64,000 nt of DNA from Saccharothrix sp. (GTDB taxonomy: Bacteria > Actinomycetota > Actinomycetes > Mycobacteriales > Pseudonocardiaceae), in contig NZ_JAPSLK010000031.1 in the NCBI RefSeq assembly GCF_031180885.1, positions 33,096 through 97,095 on the forward strand, read 5' to 3'. The position numbers and the translations under genes were made by a program. Below the pieces are notes generated by a model. The model was not told where the DNA came from and made no database searches. It worked only from the letters and a program-made list of their open reading frames with translations. Shown in pieces: positions 27,553 through 41,395 of the stretch. Each line of letters opens with the position of its first letter. Position 1 is the stretch's first letter.

Positions 27553-28374
27553 GTGTCCTCGACTGTGGCGCCGTGGTCCGGGCGGCTCGCGTACGTGGCG
27601 ATGTGCCTGACGATCTGCCTGGGCGTGCTGACCGCGACCGGGTGGGTGCGGGGGCTGCCGGGCGGGCGGCGGGCGTTGCGGGTGACGCACCAGGCGCTGG
27701 CGACGTTCAGCCTCGTGCTGGGGTTGACGCACGCCCTGGCGCTGACGGCGTCCGGCGTCATCTCGCCGCTGGCCGTCGTGCTGCCGCTGGGGGCGCCACG
27801 CCACGTCCTGGGGGTGTTGGGCTTCGAGCTGATGGTGGCGGTGGCCGTCACGGCGGCGCTCCAGGGTTCGACGTTCTACCGGAGCTGGTTACCCCTGCAC
27901 CGCTTGGCGTACGTGGCGGTGTGGCTGTGCGCGATGCACGCGTGGCTGGGCGCGGCGGCGGCCGGCACGGTGCCGGTGCTGTGGCTGGGCGGCATCACCG
28001 TCCTGGTCCCCGCCATCACGCTGACCCTGCTCCGCTTCCTGCCGCCGCGGACGTTGGTGCGCCTGGGGATCATCGCCCCCTCCCCCGCACCGCGCCACCG
28101 CCGGCTCGCCCCGGTCCGGACCCCGGCGGCGGGAAGCCCGGCCGCCGGCGAGCCCGCGGCCGGGGTGCGGGTCGAGGTCGACCACGGGTTGTGCCGGCAC
28201 TTCGCGATGTGCCAGGTGCAGGCGCCCCGGGTGTTCCGGGTGCTGGCCGACGGGACCTTGCGGTACGCGCGGAACCCGGACCCCGAGGAGGGGCCGCGGG
28301 TCGCCGCCGCCGCACGGGCCTGCCCGATGCGCGCCGTCCGGGTCGTGTCCGATCGAGGGGCTACTGCCGGGTGA
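27553..28374 (+). CDS. Ferric-reductase-like membrane domain fused to a ferredoxin
   Basis: A 273-residue protein. Residues 10-175 contain about six hydrophobic helices with histidines placed as in heme-b ferric-reductase-like domains (RVTHQALATFSLVLGLTHAL and PLHRLAYVAVWLCAMHAWL). After an Ala/Gly/Pro linker, residues 210-268 form a single-cluster ferredoxin with CRHFAMC and CPMRAVRVV. This suggests electron flow between membrane heme and a soluble cluster. GTG 27553 follows GGGGGAG; an in-frame ATG at 27520 is an alternative. Its stop overlaps the end of the convergent radical-SAM gene. No reductase or P450 partner is adjacent. Confidence 0.75.
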   Translation: MSSTVAPWSGRLAYVAMCLTICLGVLTATGWVRGLPGGRRALRVTHQALATFSLVLGLTHALALTASGVISPLAVVLPLGAPRHVLGVLGFELMVAVAVTAALQGSTFYRSWLPLHRLAYVAVWLCAMHAWLGAAAAGTVPVLWLGGITVLVPAITLTLLRFLPPRTLVRLGIIAPSPAPRHRRLAPVRTPAAGSPAAGEPAAGVRVEVDHGLCRHFAMCQVQAPRVFRVLADGTLRYARNPDPEEGPRVAAAARACPMRAVRVVSDRGATAG

Positions 28375-30325
28375 GGGCCGGGTTGCGGACCGGGGAGCCC
28401 TTGCCCACCGGGGAGATCGGGAGCAGGGTGCGGCCGGTCGGGCCGACCTCGATGTCCGTCCCCATCGCCGGGCAGACGCCGCAGTCGAAGCACGGGGTCC
28501 AGCGGCAGTCGTCCTGCTCGCGCTCGTCCAGCGCGTCCTGCCAGTCCGACCAGAGCCATTCCTTGTCCAGGCCCGAGTCCAGGTGGTCCCAGGGCAGGAC
28601 CTCCAGCTCCTCCCGCTCCCGGGTGGTGAACCAGTCCAGGGACACGCCCAGCGGGGTCAGCTCGGCTTCCGCCGCGGCCACCCAGCGGTCGTAGGAGAAG
28701 TGCTCGGACCAGCCGTCGAACCGGCCGCCCTCGCGCCACACGCGTTCGATGACCAGACCGACCCGGCGGTCGCCCCGGGACAGCAGTCCCTCGATCAGCG
28801 ACGGCTGCCCGTCGTGGTAGCGCATGCCGATGTTGCGGCCCAGGGAGCGGTCGGAGTTGACCGCCTCGCGCAGCTTGCGCAGCCGACTGTCCACAGTGGC
28901 CGGATCGCACTGCGCCGCCCACTGGAACGGCGTGTGCGGCTTCGGCACGAACCCGCCGATCGAGATGGTGCAGCGGATGTCCTTGCGGCCGCTGACCTCC
29001 CGACCCGCGCGGATCACGTTCTTGGCCATCTCGGCGATCTGCAGGACGTCGTCGTCGGTCTCGGTCGGCAGGCCGCACATGAAGTACAGCTTCACCTGCC
29101 GCCAGCCCGCGCCGAACGCCGCGCTGACCGTCCGGATGAGGTCCTCCTCGGACACCATCTTGTTGATCACGCGCCGGATCCGCTCGCTGCCGCCCTCGGG
29201 CGCGAAGGTCAGGCCCGAGCGGCGGCCATTGCGGGACAGCTCGTTGGCCAGGTCGATGTTGAACGCGTCGACCCGGGTGGACGGCAGCGACAGCGAGGTG
29301 TTCGTGCCCTCGTACCGGTCGGCCAGCCCCTTGGTGATCTCGGCGATCTCCGAGTGGTCCGCGCTGGACAGCGACAGCAGGCCGACCTCTTCGAACCCGG
29401 TCGCCTCCAGGCCGCGCTGCACCATCGCGCCGATGCCCTCGATGGACCGCTCGCGCACCGGCCGGGTGATCATGCCCGCCTGGCAGAACCGGCACCCGCG
29501 CGTGCAACCGCGGAAGATCTCCACGCTCATCCGCTCGTGCACGGACTCCGCCAGCGGCACCAGCGGCTGCTTCGGGTACGGCCACGCGTCGAGGTCCATC
29601 GTGGTCCGCTTGAACACCCGGTACGGCACCCGCTCGCGGTTGGGCACCACGCGCTGGATGCGCCCGTCGGGCAGGTACTCCACGTCGTAGAACCGGGGCA
29701 CGTACACGCCACCGGTCTCGGCCAGGCGCAGCAGCAGCTCGTCCCGGCCGCCGGGGCACCCCTCGGCCTTCCACGTGCGCACGAGATCGGTGATCTCCAG
29801 GACGGCTTCCTCGCCGTCACCCAGCACCGCCGCGTCGATGAACGGCGCGATCGGCTCGGGGTTGAACGCCGCGTGCCCGCCGGCCACCACCACGGGGTCG
29901 TCGTCACCGCGCTCGTCGGCGTGCAGCGGGATGCCCGCCAGGTCCAGCGCGGTGAGCAGGTTCGTGTAGCCCAGTTCGGTGGCGAAGCTCACCCCGAGCA
30001 GGTCGAACGCCTTCACCGGCCGGTGCGCGTCCACGGTGAACTGCGGCACGCCGTGCTCGCGCATGAGCGCTTCGAGGTCCGGCCACACCGCGTAGGTCCG
30101 CTCGGCCAGGACGTCCGGCTGCTCGTTGAGCACTTCGTAGAGGATCATGACGCCCTGGTTGGGCAGCCCGACCTCGTAGGCGTCCGGGTACATCAGGGCC
30201 CACCGCACGGCGGCGGAGTCCCAGTCCTTGACGGTCGCGTTCAGCTCCCCGCCGACGTACTGCACGGGCTTGGACACCCTCGGCAGCAGGGGCTCCAACG
30301 CGGGGAAGACGGACTCGACACTCAC
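28361..30325 (-). CDS. TIGR03960-family B12-binding radical SAM protein
   Basis: A 654-residue protein with an N-terminal cobalamin-binding-like domain, a radical-SAM core with CTRGCRFCQAG near residue 273 (Cx3Cx2C cluster) and a C-terminal extension ending in several cysteines (CRWTPCFDCGVCPAMG), which could hold a further metal site. The reaction is unknown. It normally neighbours the DUF2344 protein and rne, but a 6 kb accessory block now separates them. GTG 30325 gives the usual MSVESVFPALEPLLPRVSKP start. Confidence 0.88.
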   Translation of the reverse strand: MSVESVFPALEPLLPRVSKPVQYVGGELNATVKDWDSAAVRWALMYPDAYEVGLPNQGVMILYEVLNEQPDVLAERTYAVWPDLEALMREHGVPQFTVDAHRPVKAFDLLGVSFATELGYTNLLTALDLAGIPLHADERGDDDPVVVAGGHAAFNPEPIAPFIDAAVLGDGEEAVLEITDLVRTWKAEGCPGGRDELLLRLAETGGVYVPRFYDVEYLPDGRIQRVVPNRERVPYRVFKRTTMDLDAWPYPKQPLVPLAESVHERMSVEIFRGCTRGCRFCQAGMITRPVRERSIEGIGAMVQRGLEATGFEEVGLLSLSSADHSEIAEITKGLADRYEGTNTSLSLPSTRVDAFNIDLANELSRNGRRSGLTFAPEGGSERIRRVINKMVSEEDLIRTVSAAFGAGWRQVKLYFMCGLPTETDDDVLQIAEMAKNVIRAGREVSGRKDIRCTISIGGFVPKPHTPFQWAAQCDPATVDSRLRKLREAVNSDRSLGRNIGMRYHDGQPSLIEGLLSRGDRRVGLVIERVWREGGRFDGWSEHFSYDRWVAAAEAELTPLGVSLDWFTTREREELEVLPWDHLDSGLDKEWLWSDWQDALDEREQDDCRWTPCFDCGVCPAMGTDIEVGPTGRTLLPISPVGKGSPVRNPALTRQ

Positions 30326-30356
30326 GCATCCAGGGTAACGGCACCGCCGGCAGTGC

Positions 30357-30767
30357 TCAGAACAGCGGTCCCGTGACGGTCAGGCCCAGCTCGGAGCCCG
30401 CGCCCGCGTAGAGGCCGAAGAACATCAACGCCGCGCCCGCCAGCGAGACGTCCTTGCTGAACTGGACCATCTCGCCCTGCCTGGCCTGCGGGTCCCGCTC
30501 CTTCCAGAACGGGTGCATGAGGAACGCCGTGGGCAGCAGGAACAGCACCAGCAGCAGCGCTCCGAGGTCCGCCCACACGCCCAGCAGCACCATCAGCGCG
30601 GCCACGAGCTGCACCGCGCCGCTGGCCTGGGTGGCGAGCTTCGGCGACGGCACGCCCTTGGACTCGGCGTACCCGGCCATGCCCTCGGTCTTGGTGAAGT
30701 GGCCGAACGCGGAGCTGAGGAAGAGCAGGACGAACAGGATGCGGCCGACGAGCACGATCACGTCCAT
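30357..30767 (-). CDS. DoxX-family membrane protein
   Basis: A 136-residue protein with four predicted membrane helices and the DoxX-type start VLVGRILFVLLFLSSAFGHFTKTEGM. Members of the family are linked to redox and detoxification functions, mostly uncharacterised. It lies between the radical-SAM gene and the ABC exporter on the same strand, with AGGTCGT upstream of the ATG. It may be cotranscribed with the radical-SAM gene 31 bases downstream. Confidence 0.82.
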   Translation of the reverse strand: MDVIVLVGRILFVLLFLSSAFGHFTKTEGMAGYAESKGVPSPKLATQASGAVQLVAALMVLLGVWADLGALLLVLFLLPTAFLMHPFWKERDPQARQGEMVQFSKDVSLAGAALMFFGLYAGAGSELGLTVTGPLF

Positions 30768-30812
30768 GACGACCTCCCGTGAAGGGATGACTGCGTCCAG
30801 TGTTGGACCAGC

Positions 30813-31634
30813 TCAGGAGGTCAGCAACTTGCCCAGCCGGCGGGCCGCGACCAGCACCCCCACAGCGCCCATGACGACCAGGTAGAGCACGTGCGCCAGC
30901 ACACCCCAGCCGACCGAACCCGTGGTGAGGGCCCTGAGCAGCTCGATCGAGTGGTACAGCGGGGTCCACTGGACGATCGCCTGGAGCCACGACGGGTACA
31001 CCGACAGCGGGTAGAAGGTCGTCGAGAACAGGAACAGGGGCAGCACCACCAGCTGCACCATGTCGAAGTCCTGCCACGACCGCATGAACGTGCTGCCGGC
31101 CATGCCCACCGCCGCGAACGCCAGCGCCACCAGCAGGCACGCCGGCAGCGCGAGCAGCGCCCACGCCGAGGTGACGAGCCCGAAGCCGAGCATCACGACG
31201 AGGAACCCGGCCGAGTACAGGCCACCGCGCAGCAACGCCCAGGTCGCCTCGCCCACGGCGATGTCGATCGGCCCCATCGGGGTGTTCAACATGGCCTCGT
31301 ACACCTTGGAGTACTTGACCTTGAGGAACAGGTTGTACGTCGTGTCGAACACGGCACCGTTCATCGCCGAGGCGGCCAGCAGGGCGGGCGCGACGAACGC
31401 CGGGTACGGCAGGCCGTCCACCGCGCTCACCAGCTGCCCGAAGCCGAAGCCCAGGGACAGCAGGAAGAACAGCGGTTCGAAGAAGCCGGAGACGAAGGAC
31501 GTCCAAGCCCGCCGGTACACCAGGTGGGCGCGTTCGACGATGACGTGCGGGCGGCCCGCGTACAGGCCGGGCGGCACGATGCGCAGCAGCAGGCCCCGGC
31601 TCTCGGGGACGCCGCGGTCGAGCGTTCGGGTCAC
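30813..31634 (-). CDS. ABC-2 type exporter permease
   Basis: A 273-residue integral membrane protein with six helices typical of ABC2_membrane permeases. The segment VYRRAWTSFVSGFFEPLFFLL starts the first helix after a cytoplasmic N-terminus, and NTPMGPIDIAVGE is the coupling region. It starts with GTG, one base beyond the preceding permease stop. With the next two genes upstream it forms a two-permease, one-ATPase exporter resembling multidrug or daunorubicin-resistance transporters. The substrate is unknown. Confidence 0.87.
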   Translation of the reverse strand: MTRTLDRGVPESRGLLLRIVPPGLYAGRPHVIVERAHLVYRRAWTSFVSGFFEPLFFLLSLGFGFGQLVSAVDGLPYPAFVAPALLAASAMNGAVFDTTYNLFLKVKYSKVYEAMLNTPMGPIDIAVGEATWALLRGGLYSAGFLVVMLGFGLVTSAWALLALPACLLVALAFAAVGMAGSTFMRSWQDFDMVQLVVLPLFLFSTTFYPLSVYPSWLQAIVQWTPLYHSIELLRALTTGSVGWGVLAHVLYLVVMGAVGVLVAARRLGKLLTS

Positions 31635-31635
31635 G

Positions 31636-32391
31636 TCACACCGCCAGTCGTCGGTCGAAGGACCGGCGGCCGAGGAGCACTCCCGCGGCGACCAGCGCGG
31701 ACAGGTAGGCGAGGTGGCCCAGCGCGGGCAGCACGTGCAGCGTGCCGAACGCGGCGCCGCGGGCCAGTTCGATGCCGTGCCACACGGGCGTGAGCCACGC
31801 CAGCGGGTGCAGCCAGCCGGGGAGCTGGCTGATCGGGAAGAACGCGCCGGTGAACAGGGTCATCGGGATGACCAGGAACCGGAAGAGGCCGGTGAACGAG
31901 TCCGGCTTCTCCACGGTCGCGGTGTAGGCGACGAGCAACGCGCTGAACGCCATGCCGGACAGCACGCCCACCGGCAGCGCGACCACCGCCCACGGTGACC
32001 TCAACGCCCCCAGCGCGCCCGCCACCAGCAGGAACGCCGTGCAGCCGAAGGCGAGCTTGAGCGCCACCCACAGCAGCTGCCCGTAGAGGACCTGCGCGGG
32101 CGTGACCGGGGTGGCGACCATGCCGAAGTACGTCCGCTGCCACTTGAACTGGGAGAACACCGCCCAGGACGACTCGAACATCGCGGTCTGCACGGCCGTG
32201 GTCACCACCAGCGCCGGGGCGAGGAACACCACGTACCGCTCGCCGCCGGTGGCCGGGCCGGCCGCGACCTGCGAGCCGAAGCCCATGCCCATCGCGAGCA
32301 GGAACAGCAGCGGGTTGACGAACGTGGTGACCGCCGAGGACCGCCAGTTCCGGCGGTACCACGTCCACTGGTACTCCAGGACGGCGAACAT
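31636..32391 (-). CDS. ABC-2 type exporter permease
   Basis: A 251-residue second permease of the same fold (LEYQWTWYRRNWRSSAVTTF at the N-terminus, then six helices). It is related to the following permease, consistent with a heterodimeric membrane part. The ATG at 32391 overlaps the ATPase stop (TGATG), showing coupled translation. Order is ATPase, permease, permease on one transcript. Confidence 0.87.
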   Translation of the reverse strand: MFAVLEYQWTWYRRNWRSSAVTTFVNPLLFLLAMGMGFGSQVAAGPATGGERYVVFLAPALVVTTAVQTAMFESSWAVFSQFKWQRTYFGMVATPVTPAQVLYGQLLWVALKLAFGCTAFLLVAGALGALRSPWAVVALPVGVLSGMAFSALLVAYTATVEKPDSFTGLFRFLVIPMTLFTGAFFPISQLPGWLHPLAWLTPVWHGIELARGAAFGTLHVLPALGHLAYLSALVAAGVLLGRRSFDRRLAV

Positions 32392-33317
32392 CAGTCCACC
32401 AACGTCCGGCCGGTGAGGCGGAGGAACACGTCCTCCAGCGAACTGCGGCGGACCAGGCTGGACGCCGGCCGCACGCCCCGGTTGTGCGCGGCGGACAGGG
32501 CCGCCTCGCCGTCGTCGGTGTAGAGGAGCAGCCGGTCGGGCAGCACCTCGACCCGGTCGGCGAGGCCTTGGACCGCGGCGGCGTCCTGCTCACCCGGCGG
32601 GAAGCGCAGCTCCAGCACCTCGCGGGTGGAGTAGCGGCGGATCAGGTCGGCCGGCGAGCCCTCGGCGACGATCTTGCCGCCGTCCATGACCACCAGCCGG
32701 TCGCAGAGCTGTTCGGCCTCGTCCATGTAGTGCGTGGTGATGATGAGCGTGACGCCGTTCTGCTTGAGCCGGAACAGCCGGTCCCACAGCAGGTGGCGGG
32801 CCTGCGGGTCGAGACCTGTGGTGGGTTCGTCGAGGACGACCAGTTCGGGGTCGTTGACCAGGGAGCGGGCGATGGTGAGGCGGCGCTTCATGCCGCCGGA
32901 CAGCGGTTCCACCTCGTCGTCGGCGCGTTCGGTGAGCTGGGCGAAGTCGAGCAGCTCCTCCGCCTTCTCGCGGACGCGGGCGCGGGACATGCCGAAGTAG
33001 CGGCCGTAGATCTCCAGGTTCTGCCGGACGGTGAGTTCGGTGTCGAGGTTGTCCAGCTGCGGGACGACGCCGAGCCGGGCGCGGATGCGCGGGCCGTCGC
33101 GGTTGGGGTCCATGCCGAGGACGGTCAGCTCGCCCCCGGTGCGCGGGGACACGCAGGACACCATGCGCATGGTCGACGACTTGCCCGCCCCGTTGGGGCC
33201 GAGGAACCCGAACGCCTCGCCCCGGTGGACCTCGAGGTCGATGCCCCGGACGGCTTCGAACGTGCCGAAGTGCTTGGTCAGGCCCCTGGCGGCGACGAGG
33301 GTGGTCACGTTCGTCAC
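32391..33317 (-). CDS. ABC transporter ATPase (DrrA-like)
   Basis: An ATPase of about 308 residues with Walker A GPNGAGKSSTM (about 39), signature LSGGMKRRLTIARSL (about 142), Walker B LVVLDEPTTGLD and the switch histidine in ITTHYMDEAEQL. It resembles the CcmA/DrrA class that drives ABC-2 exporters. Start is GTG 33317 or GTG 33308; no good ribosome binding site is seen for either, so a leaderless message is possible. It heads the exporter operon and is divergent from the GNAT gene. Confidence 0.9.
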   Translation of the reverse strand: MTNVTTLVAARGLTKHFGTFEAVRGIDLEVHRGEAFGFLGPNGAGKSSTMRMVSCVSPRTGGELTVLGMDPNRDGPRIRARLGVVPQLDNLDTELTVRQNLEIYGRYFGMSRARVREKAEELLDFAQLTERADDEVEPLSGGMKRRLTIARSLVNDPELVVLDEPTTGLDPQARHLLWDRLFRLKQNGVTLIITTHYMDEAEQLCDRLVVMDGGKIVAEGSPADLIRRYSTREVLELRFPPGEQDAAAVQGLADRVEVLPDRLLLYTDDGEAALSAAHNRGVRPASSLVRRSSLEDVFLRLTGRTLVD

Positions 33318-33365
33318 GTTAGCGGCGGGGTACGACAGTCCGGGAACGGTTTTAGGGTGGGCGGC

Positions 33366-33962
33366 ATGGGGATCGAGCTGGTGTGGCCGACCGTCGCGGA
33401 CGAGTCGCTGCGGGTTTCCGTGCACTCCGTGCTGCACGACGTGGTGGCCGCGGGCGGGGCGATCGGGTGGCAGGTGCCGCCGTCGCGCGCGGAGACCGAT
33501 GCCTGGCTGGACATGGTGCTGTCCCGCGTTTCCACCGGTGACGGCGCCTTGGTGGTGGCTGTTGTGGACGGTGTGGTGCGGGGGACGGCCACGTGGCTGC
33601 GGTCCACCAGCGCGGTGTTCACGCACTCGGCGGAGGTCGGCCGGGTGACGGCCCACCCGTCCGCGCGGGGCCTGGGGTTGGGGCGGATGCTGGTGTCCGC
33701 GGCGGTGTCCCACGCGCGTTCGGCGGGGCTGGAGATGCTGACCCTGGGCGTGCGCGGCAACAACCACGGGGCGATCGAGCTGTACGAGAGCCTGGGCTTC
33801 CGGGAGTGGGGCCGGCTGCCGTACGCGATCGCGGTCGGCGACGTGCGGTTCGACGAGGTCCGCATGGCCCTGCCGCTGGGGTTCCGCGAGGGCGTGGTCC
33901 TGCACGGCTCGGCCCCCGGCGGCAACGGCTCCTCACCGCGCCGGTCGAAGCAGTCTGTCTGA
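33366..33962 (+). CDS. GNAT acetyltransferase
   Basis: A 198-residue acetyltransferase. The acetyl-CoA loop is in VTAHPSARGLGLGRMLV, and the C-terminal NNHGAIELYESLGFREWG is typical of the family. The first 50 residues are less conserved. It is divergent from the ABC operon by 48 bases. Substrate unknown. Confidence 0.83.
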   Translation: MGIELVWPTVADESLRVSVHSVLHDVVAAGGAIGWQVPPSRAETDAWLDMVLSRVSTGDGALVVAVVDGVVRGTATWLRSTSAVFTHSAEVGRVTAHPSARGLGLGRMLVSAAVSHARSAGLEMLTLGVRGNNHGAIELYESLGFREWGRLPYAIAVGDVRFDEVRMALPLGFREGVVLHGSAPGGNGSSPRRSKQSV

Positions 33963-33971
33963 ATACGCGAA

Positions 33972-34004
33972 CGGCCCGGCCCCTTGCTTGCAGGGACCGG
34001 GCCG
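33972..34004. terminator. Bidirectional terminator between GNAT and ndk
   Basis: Thirteen-base arms (33972-33984 and 33992-34004) pair with one G-U, around a 7-base loop. The hairpin lies between the convergent stops of the GNAT gene (33962) and ndk (34015), so it can serve both. Confidence 0.75.
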
Positions 34005-34014
34005 CTGTTCTGGT

Positions 34015-34425
34015 TCAGAGGTTCGGGAACCAGAGCTTGATCTCGCGCTCGGCGGACTCCGGCGAGTCGGAGCCGTGGACCAGGTTGAACTGGACCTCCA
34101 GCCCGAAGTCACCGCGGATCGTGCCCGGCGTCGCCTTCTCCACCGGGTCGGTGCCACCGGCCAGCTGGCGGAACGCGGCGATGGCCCGCGTGCCCTCCAC
34201 CACCATGGCCACCAGCGGCCCGCCGGTGATGAACTCGACCAGGTCGTTGAAGAACGGCTTGCCGTCGTGCTCGGCGTAGTGCTGCTCGGCGGTCGCGCGG
34301 TCGACGGTGCGCAGTTCGAGGGCGGCCAGGTTGAGGCCCTTGCGCTCGATGCGGGAGATGACCTCGCCGATCAGGCCGCGGCTGACGCCATCGGGCTTGA
34401 CCAGGACCAGGGTGCGCTCGCTCAC
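34015..34425 (-). CDS. ndk: Nucleoside diphosphate kinase
   Basis: A 136-residue enzyme that exchanges gamma phosphate among NTPs and dNTPs. The phospho-accepting histidine is in [16 protein letters not shown] near residue 117, and the start [19 protein letters not shown] is typical. In relatives ndk sits directly between DUF4233 and rne; here about 11 kb separates it from DUF4233 and about 13 kb from rne. Confidence 0.96.
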   Translation of the reverse strand: MSERTLVLVKPDGVSRGLIGEVISRIERKGLNLAALELRTVDRATAEQHYAEHDGKPFFNDLVEFITGGPLVAMVVEGTRAIAAFRQLAGGTDPVEKATPGTIRGDFGLEVQFNLVHGSDSPESAEREIKLWFPNL

Positions 34426-34496
34426 GGCCGTCGGTACTCCTTCGTACGATTTCTTCCGTCGGGTGAAGGGTAGCCGGAGCTGCGATGGTGCCCGCC

Positions 34497-34741
34497 GTGA
34501 GCACCCGGAACGGCGAGGACTCCCACCTCGGCACCACCCTGACCGGCGCGGCTCTCAAGGTGCTGCTCGCGGAGGATCGGGAGTTCCGGATCCTCAAGGA
34601 CGACGAAGTTCGGTCACGAGTCGAGCCGGCTGACCACTGACGCGGGTTCCACGCGGTCACCATGGCCGACCGCGCGATCGCGGCCGGCCATGGTGACGAG
34701 CGCTACCCGGTCCCGGTCGAGGAGTTCGGCAAGCCGAACCG

Positions 34742-34745
<4 letters not shown>
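34497..34745 (+). pseudogene. Possible broken small gene
   Basis: GTG 34497 opens a 47-codon frame ([20 protein letters not shown]...) that stops at 34638-34640. The same frame then continues for about 35 codons to 34745, including an ATG at 34662 (MADRAIAAGHGDERYPVPVE). Third-position GC is kept on both sides of the stop, which suggests one small gene with an in-frame nonsense mutation. It fills the 316-base gap between ndk and the pullulanase and overlaps the pullulanase stop. No family is recognised; it could also be two unrelated short frames. Confidence 0.3.
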
Positions 34746-40261
<5,516 letters not shown>

Positions 40262-40312
40262 GGGGCGACCTCCTCGTCTTCGGAGCCGCCTCCGGCGGCT
40301 CGAGGAGGTCGC
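40262..40312 (-). promoter_or_regulatory. RBS-sequestering hairpin of pulA leader
   Basis: On the leftward mRNA, GCGACCTCCTCG (40312-40301) pairs perfectly with CGAGGAGGTCGC (40276-40265), which contains the pulA ribosome binding site seven bases before the ATG. Inside it, AGCCGCC and GGCGGCT form a further 7-bp stem with a GGA loop; CCGAAGA is unpaired on one side. This is 19 base pairs in all, enough to hide the start site. Confidence 0.7.
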
Positions 40313-40403
40313 CTGAGAGCCGGGTGTCCGACCCTGATGTCACGACGAATCGGGCAAGCCCGGTTGCCGTGACATCAGGGTCGGACACCCGACGCGACCT
40401 CCT
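40303..40403 (-). promoter_or_regulatory. Alternative long hairpin of pulA leader
   Basis: A perfect 24-bp inverted repeat has arms 40321-40344 and 40368-40391, with a 23-base loop that itself contains GGGC/GCCC. Beyond it, after a small internal loop, AGGAGGTCGC (40403-40394 on the mRNA) pairs perfectly over 10 bp with GCGACCTCCT (40312-40303). That last segment is the same one that hides the pulA ribosome binding site in the other hairpin, so the two structures exclude each other. Confidence 0.65.
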
Positions 40404-40407
40404 TGTC

Positions 40408-40423
40408 GCAAGTTCTTGCAAAC
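40408..40423. promoter_or_regulatory. TTGCAA-type operator 1
   Basis: GCAAGTTCTTGCAAAC has the inverted halves GCAAG and CTTGC. It matches operator 2 at 40497 in 12 of 14 positions in the same orientation. CTTGCA-type repeats are known targets of LacI-family maltose regulators at Streptomyces amylase genes, so control of pulA by such a regulator is plausible. Confidence 0.45.
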
Positions 40424-40450
40424 CTCGCCCGGCGACAGGACCGGGCGAGG
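40423..40450 (-). terminator. Hairpin after the phoD fragment
   Basis: Perfect 10-bp arms CCTCGCCCGG (40423-40432) and CCGGGCGAGG (40441-40450) have an 8-base loop. It lies 65 bases after the phoD stop on the leftward transcript and is followed by TTTGC. It probably ended the phoD message and insulates pulA. Confidence 0.6.
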
Positions 40451-40496
40451 GCTCACAAAACCACGACTGTCTTGCTTCTACAAGGGGCCAGCCGCC

Positions 40497-40516
40497 GCAA
40501 ACTCTTGCAAGAACTT
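40497..40516. promoter_or_regulatory. TTGCAA-type operator 2
   Basis: GCAAACTCTTGCAAGAACTT contains the palindrome CTTGCAAG and repeats the operator 1 motif 89 bases upstream of it in the pulA direction. It overlaps the last two bases of the phoD stop codon. Confidence 0.4.
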
Positions 40517-41265
40517 ACCGGTGCTCGGGCGCGAGCGTCTTCGACCAGAGCGAAACGCCCTTGATGTCCCGCAGGAACACGGTCAGCTCGCCGTCCCGTG
40601 ACACCTCGACCTCGCCGAAGTGCTGGAAGCCGTCCAGCGGGGTGGTGTTGGCCGCCGGCGGGGCGTTGACGAACACCGCCTCCGGCCCGAACGTCGGGTC
40701 CAGCTTGTTCGGCCCGAACGCGCCCGCGTGCGCCGGACCGGACACGAACTCCCAGAACGGGTCGAAGTCGCCGACCGCCGCGCGCTCGGGCGAGTAGTGG
40801 TGCGCGGCGGTGTAGTGGACGTCCGCCGTCAGCCACACCGTGTTGCGCACGCGCCGGTTCTTCAGCTCCCGCAGGACCCACGCCAGCTCGTGCTCACGCC
40901 CGCCCGGCACGCCCGGCAGGCCGTTGGCGACGCCCTCGATGTCCACGCCGTCCGGCACGGTCAACCCGATCGGCAGGTCGGCGGCGATGATCTTCCAAGT
41001 GGCGTGCGAGCGGTCCAGCTCCCGCACCAGCCAGCGCGCCTGCTGCTCGCCCAGCACGTGACCCGGGTCGGTCTTGGACGAGGTGTTGGGGTCCTTGTAG
41101 GAGCGCATGTCGAGGACGAAGACGTCGACGTGGCGGCCGAAGGAGAACTTGCGGTAGATCCGCCCGTCCACCGCCTGGCGCGGGTCGATCGGCTGCCACT
41201 CGTGGAACGCCTGGAACGCCCGCGCCGCCAGCACGTCCACCCGCTTCTCGGTGTACTGCGGGAGG
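40515..41265 (-). pseudogene. phoD: phoD 3' fragment (alkaline phosphatase D family)
   Basis: This is the C-terminal half of a PhoD-type metallophosphatase. The frame runs from about YTEKRVDVLAARAFQAFHEW to the stop at 40515 and includes VFVLDMRSYKDPN and LTADVHYTAAHHYSPE, which carry metal-binding residues. The first half lies at 43740-44205, after the inserted cassette. The 5' end here runs into non-phoD sequence at about 41265. A hypothetical start such as the ATG at 41336 would read insert sequence and is not credible. Confidence 0.8.
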
Positions 41266-41395
41266 GTCAGTGTTGATTCAGGGTACGCAGACACTCTGTG
41301 ATCTCCGGGCAGTCGCGCTCGCTGCACGAGTCGCATCCGGTGGGATATCTCCCGATCGCATGATCACCTCGATGGCATCCGGCTATAACCTTCAT

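Noticed and set aside
41270..41395. N-terminal extension of the YbaB-like protein
   Set aside because: The extra 42 codons are insertion-end sequence and the YbaB homology starts after ATG 41396.
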